Assembly: GCF_004402495.1 (NCBI RefSeq)
Contig: NZ_SOFH01000029.1
Coordinates: 124,001 to 188,000 of the forward strand
Source: Cryobacterium sp. HLT2-28
Lineage (GTDB): Bacteria > Actinomycetota > Actinomycetes > Actinomycetales > Microbacteriaceae
Direction: 5' to 3'
Length of the DNA: 64,000 nt
Part shown: in pieces, positions 44,912 through 52,412 of the stretch
How positions within the stretch are numbered: position 1 is the first letter of the stretch
Layout: the number at the start of each line of letters is the position of its first letter
The notes under the pieces: model-generated
What the model was told of the DNA's origin: nothing
What the model saw: only the letters and a program-made list of their open reading frames with translations
Database searches by the model: none
Translations under genes and position numbers: made by a program

Positions 44912-45550
44912 TCAGTTCAGCTTGAGCATGGGCGTGAGACCCTTCGCGGTCTCCCTGGCCTCCGGCAGGCCGGCCAGTGCCAGCCAGTTGCCGAGCATCC
45001 GGTAGCCACCCTCGGTCAGCACCGACTCCGGGTGGAACTGTACGCCGAGGATGGGCGCGGAGACGTGCCGGAGTCCCATGATCACGCCGCCCTGGGTGCG
45101 TGACGACACGACGAGGTCGTCCGGTACAGTCGAGTCGACCACGGCAAGAGAGTGATACCGGGTGGCCGTGAACGGCTGCGGCACGCCCTCGTAGAAGGCG
45201 CTGTCGTCGTGGGTGATCAGGCTCGTCTTACCGTGCATCAGCTCGTCGGCGTTGGTCACGGTGGCACCGAAGGCCTCCGCAATGGCCTGGTGGCCGAGGC
45301 AGACGCCGAACAGGGGCAGTCCGGACTCCAGCGCCGCCCGCACGATCGGGATCGATACTCCGGCGTCCGCCGGCTTGCCCGGGCCTGGCGACAGCAGCAC
45401 ACCGTCGAATTCGGCGATCCGGGAGGCGGCGTCCGCATCCGCGAACGCGTCGTTGCGCAGGACCACCGTCTCGGCTCCCAGCTCCAGCAGGTACCCGTTG
45501 AGGGTGTAGACAAAACTGTCGTAGTTGTCGATGACGAGTATGCGGGTCAT
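44912..45550 (-). CDS. trpG: glutamine amidotransferase, anthranilate/aminodeoxychorismate synthase component II
   Basis: A 212-aa class I glutamine amidotransferase. LVIDNYDSFVYTL starts the fold, the oxyanion motif LLSPGPGKP is at 53-60, nucleophile Cys84 is in FGVCLGHQAI and the His/Glu dyad is in GVQFHPESVL. It supplies ammonia to a chorismate-using partner, which is not encoded here, so TrpG and PabA cannot be separated. Its start overlaps the 53-aa gene by 4 bases. The same gene sits beside pknB in mycobacteria. Confidence 0.9.
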   Translation of the reverse strand: MTRILVIDNYDSFVYTLNGYLLELGAETVVLRNDAFADADAASRIAEFDGVLLSPGPGKPADAGVSIPIVRAALESGLPLFGVCLGHQAIAEAFGATVTNADELMHGKTSLITHDDSAFYEGVPQPFTATRYHSLAVVDSTVPDDLVVSSRTQGGVIMGLRHVSAPILGVQFHPESVLTEGGYRMLGNWLALAGLPEARETAKGLTPMLKLN

Positions 45551-45708
45551 GGGCTTCCCACCGTGGCTTCCTGGTTGTTGACGATCGAGTCCACCCACGG
45601 GAACACCCAGGTGGAAAGAATGACGAGCACGCCGGCCAGCAGGACGAGCACGAACAGGATGCGAAGCCAGACCGGACCGGGGAGAACCCGCCAGAGCGCT
45701 GCGTACAC
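45547..45708 (-). CDS. small single-pass membrane protein (53 aa)
   Basis: A 53-aa protein starting VYAALWRVLPGPVWLR from a GTG at 45708, with aggag 5 bases before it. Residues 17-38 form a membrane helix (ILFVLVLLAGVLVILSTWVF), and a short acidic outer tail DSIVNNQE follows. Its stop overlaps the amidotransferase start (ATGA). Small proteins of this form are conserved next to sortase genes in Microbacteriaceae; the function is unknown. Confidence 0.8.
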   Translation of the reverse strand: MYAALWRVLPGPVWLRILFVLVLLAGVLVILSTWVFPWVDSIVNNQEATVGSP

Positions 45709-45716
45709 GGTGTCTC

Positions 45717-46526
45717 CTAACCCTGTGCCTGGGCGGCGATGATGGTGGCGAGTTCGGCCGGTGCGCCGGCCGAGGTGGGCTGCCAGGACTCGAACACACC
45801 GTAGGCGATGATGCGCTCGGCGGTGGAGTAGAACGGGTTGCAGCTCGTCAGAGTGATGATGCGGTCCACGGCGGACGCCTCCGGGCGGTGCGGCACAGGG
45901 TCGAGAACCTCGACGGTTGCCGGGGAGACGTATTCGAGGTCGCGGAATCGGTAGGTGTAGAAACCGTCGCTGGTCTGGACATAGATGGGATCGCCCAGCT
46001 GCAACTGATGGATCAGGTGCATGCCGCCGCCGTTGGCGCTCCGGTGCGCGGCGACGGCGAAGTTGCCCACCTCACCGGGCATCTGGGTGCCCGGGTAGTG
46101 CCCGATTCCGAGCTGCGGACTGTTGAGCACGTCCAGCCCGATCCCCTCGGCGATCGAACGGTGGTAGTCGGCGCCGAAACGCGGCACGTAGAGCACGGCG
46201 AAGGCATCAGCGGGTCCCGGCGCCGCTGCCACCACCGGAACGCCGTAGCCGGTCGGCTCCGGCGTCGGCACGGCCGTGTGGCCCCGGGCGAGGCGATCCT
46301 GTTCGATCCAGGTGCGGCTGATCTCCGCCGCGGCGCTTGATTGCGACCCGGCCATGACGGCGTCGTTCCACCACAGCTGCCAGCCGAGGAACAGGAGCAC
46401 CAGGACGCCCGCCGTGATGAGCAACTCCCCGAGAACCCCGGCGACGCCGGTCCGGCCGCGCGGGCGGGGGCGCCGGCGCCCGCGGCGGGTCTCCTCCGTG
46501 GCGGGCAGATCGGCTCGGTCGCGCAT
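45717..46526 (-). CDS. class E sortase
   Basis: A 269-aa sortase. An arginine-rich cytoplasmic N terminus (1-28), one membrane helix (residues 31-53) and the sortase beta-barrel with His161 (AVAAHRS), Cys229 in LTSCNP and Arg238 in AERIIAYG form the catalytic triad. Class E enzymes of GC-rich Gram-positives attach surface proteins with LAxTG-type signals. It is the first gene of a leftward unit with the 53-aa membrane protein and the amidotransferase. Confidence 0.92.
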   Translation of the reverse strand: MRDRADLPATEETRRGRRRPRPRGRTGVAGVLGELLITAGVLVLLFLGWQLWWNDAVMAGSQSSAAAEISRTWIEQDRLARGHTAVPTPEPTGYGVPVVAAAPGPADAFAVLYVPRFGADYHRSIAEGIGLDVLNSPQLGIGHYPGTQMPGEVGNFAVAAHRSANGGGMHLIHQLQLGDPIYVQTSDGFYTYRFRDLEYVSPATVEVLDPVPHRPEASAVDRIITLTSCNPFYSTAERIIAYGVFESWQPTSAGAPAELATIIAAQAQG

Positions 46527-46609
46527 GGTCTCGATTCTAATCGGCGCGCGGCAGGCCGCCGACGGACCGCCTGCAGGCGGAATCGGGCATACAGGCTAGA
46601 ATCGCAGGC

Positions 46610-46855
46610 ATGGCACGCACGAATCCCCGCACCAAGCCCGCCCGCACCGAGGTCGTTCGCTCTGGCGAGGAAGCTCCCAACGCCGTCTGGTTCAAACCGG
46701 TCATGTTCGGCTTCATGCTGATCGGGCTGGCCTGGATCATCGTGTTCTACGTGAGCCAGGGCACCCTTCCGGTCGCCTCGCTCGGTTCGTGGAACATCCT
46801 GGTCGGCTTCGGGGTCGCCTTCGTCGGCTTCCTGATGACGACCCGCTGGCGCTGA
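46610..46855 (+). CDS. crgA: CrgA cell-division protein
   Basis: An 81-aa protein with a basic N terminus (residues 1-22) and two membrane segments: WFKPVMFGFMLIGLAWIIVFYV and WNILVGFGVAFVGFLMTTRWR. Length and spacing match CrgA, which joins the actinobacterial divisome and interacts with FtsZ, FtsQ and PBPs. The neighbourhood (pknB, trpG, rhomboid, cyclophilin) is that of crgA in mycobacteria. Confidence 0.92.
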   Translation: MARTNPRTKPARTEVVRSGEEAPNAVWFKPVMFGFMLIGLAWIIVFYVSQGTLPVASLGSWNILVGFGVAFVGFLMTTRWR

Positions 46856-46936
46856 CCACCCCCTTCAGGGGTGGCAATTACACCGGTGTAATTATCCCCA
46901 TGTGGAAACACCTGTGGATAACTTCGGAATCGGCAC

Positions 46937-47770
46937 CTAGGCCAGGAATTTGGCGAAGCTGAGGGCCACGAGCAGGGCTCCGAAGGCGACGATCAGCGTG
47001 GTTTGCAGCCGCTGGTCCCTGATCCGCCGGGTCTGCACGTAGATCAGGCCGATGACGGCTCCGCCGATCAAACCGCCGACATGAGCCTGCCAGGCGATGC
47101 CGAGCCCGGGGATGAAGCCGATTACGAGGTTGATGCCGACCAGGACCAGCAGCTGGGTCGAATTGCCGCCCAGTCGGCGCTGGATCACGAGGAACGCCCC
47201 CATCAGGCCGAAGATGGCCCCGGAGGCTCCAACCACCGGTATGCCCGGGTCGGCCAGGAAGAGCACGCCCAGGGAGCCGGCTAGGCCGCTGAGGATGTAT
47301 AGAGCGAAGTAGCGCCCACGGCCGAGCATTCCCTCGAGGATTTGGCCGAAGATCCACAGCGTGTACATGTTGAGGGCCACGTGCAGGATCGAGCCGTGCA
47401 CGAGGGCGGTGGTGAGCATCCGCCACGGCTCGAAATTGGCCGGGTAGGAGTAGGCGCCGGCGTAGAGCAGGAAGCTCGTGACCCGGTCACCAAGCAGGAA
47501 CTGAAGCACGTAGACGGCGAACGTGACTCCGATGATGCCGTACGTGACGGTGGGGCTGCCCGCTCCGCCGAGCCGGGTCAGCACGGCCGGTTTGGTGCGA
47601 GGGGCGTTCTTTCGCTGCTCCTTCATGCATTCGGGGCAGATGACGCCGACCGCCGCCTGGGTCTGACATTCGGGGCAGATGGTTCGGCCGCAGCGTTGGC
47701 AGAGCACGAAGCTCTGCCTGCCCGGATGCCGATAGCAGGAATTAGCGGCGGCACCGGGCAGGTCACTCAT
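46937..47770 (-). CDS. rhomboid family intramembrane serine protease
   Basis: A 277-aa protein. The cytoplasmic N terminus has a Cys-rich zinc-binding part (C12, C24/C27, C32/C35, C45/C48; B-box-like). Six membrane segments follow. Catalytic Ser183 is in VVGASGAIFG, and His230 in AWQAHVGGLIGG, giving the rhomboid Ser-His dyad; HxxLN (HVALN) occurs at residues 130-134. It cleaves membrane proteins within the bilayer; the substrate is unknown. It is 12 bases after the cyclophilin gene. Confidence 0.93.
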   Translation of the reverse strand: MSDLPGAAANSCYRHPGRQSFVLCQRCGRTICPECQTQAAVGVICPECMKEQRKNAPRTKPAVLTRLGGAGSPTVTYGIIGVTFAVYVLQFLLGDRVTSFLLYAGAYSYPANFEPWRMLTTALVHGSILHVALNMYTLWIFGQILEGMLGRGRYFALYILSGLAGSLGVLFLADPGIPVVGASGAIFGLMGAFLVIQRRLGGNSTQLLVLVGINLVIGFIPGLGIAWQAHVGGLIGGAVIGLIYVQTRRIRDQRLQTTLIVAFGALLVALSFAKFLA

Positions 47771-47782
47771 GGGTGATGGAGC

Positions 47783-48322
47783 CTAAACCTGCTCGACGGT
47801 GACGCTCTCGATGACGACCTCGGTGAGGGGACGGTCACGGCCGTCGGTGGGAACCGTGGCCAGCTTCTCGACGATCGCGCGGGAGGCCTCGTCTTCGACT
47901 GCGCCGAAGATGGTGTGCTTGCCCTGGAGCCAGGTGGTCGGAACGACGGTGATGAAGAACTGCGAACCGTTGGTGCCACGACCACCCTGGATGCCCGCGT
48001 TCGCCATGGCGAGCACGTAGGGCTGGGTGAAGTCGAGGTCGGGGCTGATTTCATCGTCGAACTGGTAGCCCGGTCCGCCGGTGCCCTGGCCGAGCGGGTC
48101 GCCGGCCTGGATCATGAAGTCCTTGATGATGCGGTGAAAGACGGTCCCGTCATACAGGGGAGCCTTCGAAACCTGACCGGTGGAGGGGTGCTTCCACTCA
48201 ATCTCGCCGGTCGCGAGACCGACGAAGTTCTTGACGGTCTTCGGCGCGTGATTGCCGAAGAGGTTGACCTTGATCGGCCCGAGGGTGGTATTGAGCGTGG
48301 CGACGGCAGTGTGCTTTGACAT
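47783..48322 (-). CDS. cyclophilin-type peptidyl-prolyl isomerase
   Basis: A 179-aa cytoplasmic cyclophilin. Typical segments: FHRIIKDFMIQAGDP (catalytic Arg), GTNGSQFFIT, TTWLQGKHTIFG. It catalyses cis-trans isomerisation of Xaa-Pro bonds. The ATG at 48322 (MSKHTAV) matches the short form with no signal peptide; longer upstream frames are not cyclophilin-like. Confidence 0.93.
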   Translation of the reverse strand: MSKHTAVATLNTTLGPIKVNLFGNHAPKTVKNFVGLATGEIEWKHPSTGQVSKAPLYDGTVFHRIIKDFMIQAGDPLGQGTGGPGYQFDDEISPDLDFTQPYVLAMANAGIQGGRGTNGSQFFITVVPTTWLQGKHTIFGAVEDEASRAIVEKLATVPTDGRDRPLTEVVIESVTVEQV

Positions 48323-48449
48323 GAAGACAATTCTTGCACAGCAGGATTGGCGCAATCTGACTGCCCAACAGGGGATACCCAGAGCCCTCCCAGTCGATTG
48401 CGTGGCAAGATGGAGGGAGTTAGCCACATGACATCGATGGAGGGTCCAG

Positions 48450-48977
48450 ATGAGCCTGTCACGCAAGCGCCGCAAGGAACTGACACGGCTGCGCAAGAGC
48501 GCAGACGAATTGTGGAACCACCAGCAGGAAGTGCTTGAGCGCGCAAACGCGATTGCGCGCGAGGCCGGCCGCCAGGCCGGGGTGCTCACCCGCGAGGAAG
48601 TTGTTCCTCGGGTCCGCGAGAGCTACGAGAACATCCTCCGCCCCAGCGTGCACGCCACGCAGGAACTCGCCGAGGGTGTGCGCCATCAGGTCGTCGAAAA
48701 GGTCCTCCCTGGCCTGGGCACCGCGATCGGCACCGTGATGAGCGTCGGCGACGTCGCGCGTGACGCGCGCGTGCGCGCCGCGATCAACCGGGTGCGGTTC
48801 CAGAAGCCCGTAGTCATCGAGAAGAAGGGCCTCAGCGCCGGCAGCTACATCGCCATCGGTGTCGGCCTCGCAGCCGCTCTCGGAGTCGCCTACGCCGTCT
48901 GGCAGACGTTCCGCGCAGACGACGAGCTCTGGGTCGCCGAAGACGAGCCCGCAGCAGCCACCTCCGTCGAGGACTAG
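48450..48977 (+). CDS. conserved hypothetical protein with C-terminal membrane helix
   Basis: A 175-aa protein with a long charged coiled-coil-like helical part (KRRKELTRLRKSADELWNHQ) and one membrane segment (GSYIAIGVGLAAALGVAYAV) near residue 140, ending in an acidic tail. Similar proteins are widespread in Microbacteriaceae next to the cyclophilin gene; no activity is known. The start follows a ggagggtcc sequence. Confidence 0.75.
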   Translation: MSLSRKRRKELTRLRKSADELWNHQQEVLERANAIAREAGRQAGVLTREEVVPRVRESYENILRPSVHATQELAEGVRHQVVEKVLPGLGTAIGTVMSVGDVARDARVRAAINRVRFQKPVVIEKKGLSAGSYIAIGVGLAAALGVAYAVWQTFRADDELWVAEDEPAAATSVED

Positions 48978-48993
48978 TCCTCCGAGGTTTTTC

Positions 48994-49030
48994 AGGAGGG
49001 GCCCGCATCCATCGGATGCGGGCCCCTCCT
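48994..49030 (+). terminator. strong rho-independent-type hairpin
   Basis: A 17-bp perfect stem (aggaggggcccgcatcc / ggatgcgggcccctcct) with a 3-base loop, 17 bases after the stop of the previous gene. The tail is cttgtcat, only weakly T-rich. Confidence 0.8.
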
Positions 49031-49149
49031 CTTGTCATCACCCGCTGTTGGTCGCGCCTGTCGGGACCCGTGAATGAATCTTCGAATAAGTTATCCACAA
49101 GTAGTGACAAACCCTCACATGTGTGTTCGTGTTTTGGTATCTTCGTGGC

Positions 49150-51108
49150 ATGGACTCACCGGCAGAGCAACTCAGACAGGCAGCGGATGCCGTCGCCCGC
49201 CTGGGCTGCTCCAGCGCCGACTACGAGGCCCTGACGGATGCCGCGGCGCTGGCCGGTCAAAAAGACATCGCCACCGCACGCCGGTTGCTGGAGACCCGGG
49301 CCGCGTGGATGGCCGCGACCATCGCCGACCGGTCCCGCCCGGAGCTGGGCCACTCGGGCCTGGCCGCTCAGCAGGGGTTCCTCTCCCCGGAGGCGATGAT
49401 CCAGAAGGTCACCGGCGCAAGCAAGAACGAAGCATTCAAGCTCGTCGCCGTCGGCACGATGCTCGCCCAGGCCGAGGCCGCCGACCGGCAGGCCGCAGAC
49501 GGCCTCGAGTCGCCCGGTGTTGACGGGACCGGTGCGGGCGGGACCGGCGCTGACGGGACCGGTGTCGATGGTGGTGCGGGCGACGACTCGGGCGGCCCGG
49601 GCGGCCCGGGTAGTTTCCCGCCCGATCCGGCCGGTGCCAGGTCGTGGCAGGCGCCGATCGCTCGCGCCGTGACCGCCGGGACCCTCTCCGTCGACGCCGC
49701 CGAATCCATCCGCAAGGGCCTGGGCGATATCGACACCGCCGTCACCGCCGACACACTCGCCACCGCCCTCAGCCGGCTGCTCGCCGAAGCCGGTCAGTTG
49801 AACGCGGACCAATGCTTCACCCGCGCCCGAAGGATGCGCGACGACCTCGACCAGGCCGGCATCGCCGCGAGGGAGAAGCAGGCCTACGACGACCGGTTCC
49901 TCAAGGTCTACCGGCTCGCCAACGGGATGGTCCGCCTGCACGGGCTCTTCGCCCCCGAAGATGGCGAGTTCGTGCTCTCCACCTACGACTCGATCACCAG
50001 CCCCAGGCGCGGCGGGGTGCGCTTCGTCGACCCAAAGCGCAAAGCCTGGGCCAAGGCCATCCAGGACGACCCCCGCAGCACCGCGCAGATCGCCGCGGAC
50101 TCGTTCGTGCAACTACTCAAGATCGCCGGCGAAGTCGACCCCGGCCAGATGCTCGGCGGCCGCCGCCCCGCCGTGCGCATCATCGTCACCCAAAAAGACC
50201 TCACCAACGCCACCCACACCAACACCGGTGCCGGCACCGGCACCAGTACCGGGACCGGGAGCGGTAGTGGCAGTCGCAATGCGACCCAGGCACCGTCAAG
50301 CACATCCATCTCAACACCTTCAACACCCCACCTCACTGAGGCACCTGAAGCACCGGGAGCAGCAGAGATGCCAGCAGATTCCCGGCCCATCCCGGCGGTC
50401 AAACCTGACACTGCAGCCCCCTCCACTCAACCCGGTCAACCCAGCCAACCCGACATGTCCGGCCAACCCGACCAACCCGGTCAACCCGGCCAGCCCGACT
50501 TGTCCGGCGAACCCGGCCAGCCCGGCCAGCCCGCCGAGACCGGTCACTCGGGCCAACCGAGCCAGTCCAGCCAGTCCAGCCAACCCAGCCAGCCCGTTCA
50601 GCCGGGACAACCGGGGACGGCCCTGGTCCTCGCGACCGGGCACGGGTCCATCGAGGGCAGTCCCGCCCCAATCTCCTTGGCCACCGTCCAACGACAACTC
50701 TGCGACACCGGCTACCTCGGAATCCTCTTCGACAACACGGGCCAACCCATCGACGTCGGCAGGGAACAACGCCTCTTCACCCCGGCCCAACGCACCGCCA
50801 TGGGCGCCCGCGACGGCGGCTGCGTCTGGCCCGACTGCGACCGGCCACCAGCCTGGACCGAAGCCCACCACCTCAAACAATGGCTCCTCGAACACGGCTA
50901 CACCGACCTCGCCGACGGAGTCTGCCTCTGCCACCCCCACCACCTGCTCCTCCACAACACGGGCTGGGTCATCCTCCGGGGCGGGGACCAGTACTGGCTG
51001 AAACCACCAGCGTCCGTCGACCCGAAACAGACGCTCATCCCTCTCCCCAGCAAGACCCACCGCCAACTCGACCAGGGCACGCCGACCATCGACCGGGACA
51101 CGGATTGA
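49150..51108 (+). CDS. DUF222/HNH endonuclease with collagen-like insert
   Basis: A 652-aa protein of the DUF222-HNH (13E12-repeat) type. The N-terminal DUF222 helical domain spans about residues 10-350. Residues about 355-497 are low-complexity, first Gly/Thr/Ser then Pro/Gln/Gly repeats (QPGQPGQP units), unlike most relatives. The HNH nuclease follows: C558-x4-D/C-D-RPPAW, EAHH (His573-His574), CLCHPHHLLLHNTGW. Such genes occur in many copies per genome and may be mobile-element-linked nucleases. The ATG at 49150 is preferred. Confidence 0.88.
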   Translation: MDSPAEQLRQAADAVARLGCSSADYEALTDAAALAGQKDIATARRLLETRAAWMAATIADRSRPELGHSGLAAQQGFLSPEAMIQKVTGASKNEAFKLVAVGTMLAQAEAADRQAADGLESPGVDGTGAGGTGADGTGVDGGAGDDSGGPGGPGSFPPDPAGARSWQAPIARAVTAGTLSVDAAESIRKGLGDIDTAVTADTLATALSRLLAEAGQLNADQCFTRARRMRDDLDQAGIAAREKQAYDDRFLKVYRLANGMVRLHGLFAPEDGEFVLSTYDSITSPRRGGVRFVDPKRKAWAKAIQDDPRSTAQIAADSFVQLLKIAGEVDPGQMLGGRRPAVRIIVTQKDLTNATHTNTGAGTGTSTGTGSGSGSRNATQAPSSTSISTPSTPHLTEAPEAPGAAEMPADSRPIPAVKPDTAAPSTQPGQPSQPDMSGQPDQPGQPGQPDLSGEPGQPGQPAETGHSGQPSQSSQSSQPSQPVQPGQPGTALVLATGHGSIEGSPAPISLATVQRQLCDTGYLGILFDNTGQPIDVGREQRLFTPAQRTAMGARDGGCVWPDCDRPPAWTEAHHLKQWLLEHGYTDLADGVCLCHPHHLLLHNTGWVILRGGDQYWLKPPASVDPKQTLIPLPSKTHRQLDQGTPTIDRDTD

Positions 51109-51738
51109 CCGGCCGGTTCAGCCGGGCCAGACCTGCCGGTTCACCGGGGCCAGACCGGCAGTGACGCCCACGGGTGAGATCGCCGAAATCAGGGCACCAC
51201 GGTCTCGACGGGCGCGATGATCGGTGATTGAACTGCCGAGATCATGGCGCCTGGTCTCCACACGCTCGACCACCGGCAGGGCTCGACTACCGAAAGGGGA
51301 TGGGGTCTCGACGGACTCGACCACCGGCAACAGGCGCCAGGGTGCCACTCGGTCGACTACAGGGGTGTCGGGGTCACCACATGGGCGGGCACCCGTCCGG
51401 TGCCCGCAATCGCCTCCTGATGCCGCGAAAGGGCACCGGCTCGTCGAGTTCAGAGTGTTTGGGACTGGACGATTGTCCGGAATGTGCGGCGGCAACCGCG
51501 GAGAACACTCGGAAGACCCTGCGCCGAGACCCTGCGCCGGGGATCAGGGGTCTGAGTCGAGACTCCCCCGTTCCCAAACCGCGGGGACGGGCGTTCTTGA
51601 CTGTGGAGCAAGGGGGAGACCCTCCGTTCGCTGCTGCGTCGCTCACCGCACGTTCGATTCGCAGTGGTCTATTGAATCAGTGGTCTCTCAAATGAAAAAC
51701 GCCCGTCCCGGGATGCGGGGACGGGCGTTCTTCACTTG
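51109..51738. repeat. intergenic region with degenerate repeats and a duplicated tRNA-terminator fragment
   Basis: No gene is evident in 630 bases. ctcgaccaccggca occurs at 51265-51278 and 51316-51329, and related gtctcgac or tcgactac words occur at about 51200, 51282, 51305 and 51353. This resembles the imperfect 'GTCTCGAC...CTCGACCACCGG' intergenic repeats I associate with Microbacteriaceae. gcggggacgggcgttctt at 51581-51598 is copied at 51715-51732 near the tRNA terminator. Confidence 0.6.
51698..51729 (-). terminator. rho-independent terminator of the tRNA-Ala/Ile transcript
   Basis: aacgcccgtccc (51698-51709) pairs with gggacgggcgtt (51718-51729); on the minus strand tttttc follows the stem. 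It sits 9 bases from the 3' end of tRNA-Ala. Confidence 0.85.
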
Positions 51739-51811
51739 TGGAGCCACGGGGAATCGAACCCCGGACCTCCTGCTTGCAAAGCAGGCGCTCTACCAATTGA
51801 GCTATGGCCCC
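51739..51811 (-). tRNA. tRNA-Ala (anticodon TGC)
   Basis: A 73-base tRNA: acceptor GGGGCCA/TGGCTCC with discriminator A, D arm AGCTCAATTGGTAGAGC, anticodon stem CCTGC/GCAGG around TTTGCAA (anticodon TGC), T arm CGGGGTTCGATTCCCCG. Transcribed with tRNA-Ile 36 bases upstream. Confidence 0.97.
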
Positions 51812-51847
51812 GCATGATCACGGGGACGTGTGTGTTGCGGTGCTGCG

Positions 51848-51921
51848 TGGGGATACCGGGATTTGAACCTGGGACCTCTTCGTTATCAGCGAAGCGCTCT
51901 AACCAACTGAGCTATATCCCC
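51848..51921 (-). tRNA. tRNA-Ile (anticodon GAT)
   Basis: A 74-base tRNA: acceptor GGGGATA/TATCCCC with discriminator A, D arm AGCTCAGTTGGTTAGAGC, anticodon loop CTGATAA (anticodon GAT), T arm CCAGGTTCAAATCCCGG. The Ile-Ala pair after gyrA is a standard actinobacterial arrangement near oriC. Confidence 0.97.
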
Positions 51922-51960
51922 CTATTGGGCAGATTTGAGACTACCGGATCTGGCCGGTTT

Positions 51961-51995
51961 CTCCCAATCGGGCCGAGAATCGGCCCGATTGGGAG
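51961..51995 (-). terminator. hairpin after the DUF3566 gene
   Basis: ctcccaatcgggccg and cggcccgattgggag form a perfect 15-bp stem with loop agaat. It starts 9 bases after the DUF3566 stop. The tail on the minus strand is aaacc, so it may need Rho or act as an mRNA end protector. Confidence 0.65.
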
Positions 51996-52004
51996 CGGTT
52001 GACG

Positions 52005-52412
52005 CTAGTTGTTGGTGAAACCGACCAGCAAACCGCCGGTGATCTTCACGCTCAAGTTGTAGAGCACTGCATAAACGGCACCGAGAGCCGTAATGACGAC
52101 CGTGTTCAGAATCGCCACGACCACGGCGAAGCCCATGACGTTGCCGATCGACAGGATGCTGGCGAGATCCGCCGACGAGCCGGCGATGTCGGCGTACAGG
52201 GCGTCGACCTTCTCGAAGATCCCGGTCCCGTTCAGCACGGTGAAGACCAGGAACGTCGCCACGATGGTCACGATTCCCAGGCACAGCGCGATCAGGAACG
52301 ACAGCTTCACGGCCGACCAGAAGTCGATATAGACCAGCTTGAGGCGAACCTGCTTGCCCGTGCTCGGCCTCCGGCCGGACTTCTTGGCGAGCTTTTCTGC
52401 GACACTACTCAT
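52005..52412 (-). CDS. DUF3566 membrane protein
   Basis: A 135-aa protein. A basic N-terminal tail (residues 1-20) is followed by [20 protein letters not shown] and two or more hydrophobic segments (to [20 protein letters not shown]), ending LLVGFTNN. This is the DUF3566 family (Rv0007 type), always found next to gyrA in actinobacteria. Function is unknown. Its start overlaps the gyrA stop by 8 bases. Confidence 0.92.
   Translation of the reverse strand: MSSVAEKLAKKSGRRPSTGKQVRLKLVYIDFWSAVKLSFLIALCLGIVTIVATFLVFTVLNGTGIFEKVDALYADIAGSSADLASILSIGNVMGFAVVVAILNTVVITALGAVYAVLYNLSVKITGGLLVGFTNN

Noticed and set aside
51160-51400. CRISPR array at the repeated words
   Set aside because: Repeat copies are degenerate, few and unequally spaced; no cas gene is present in the window.
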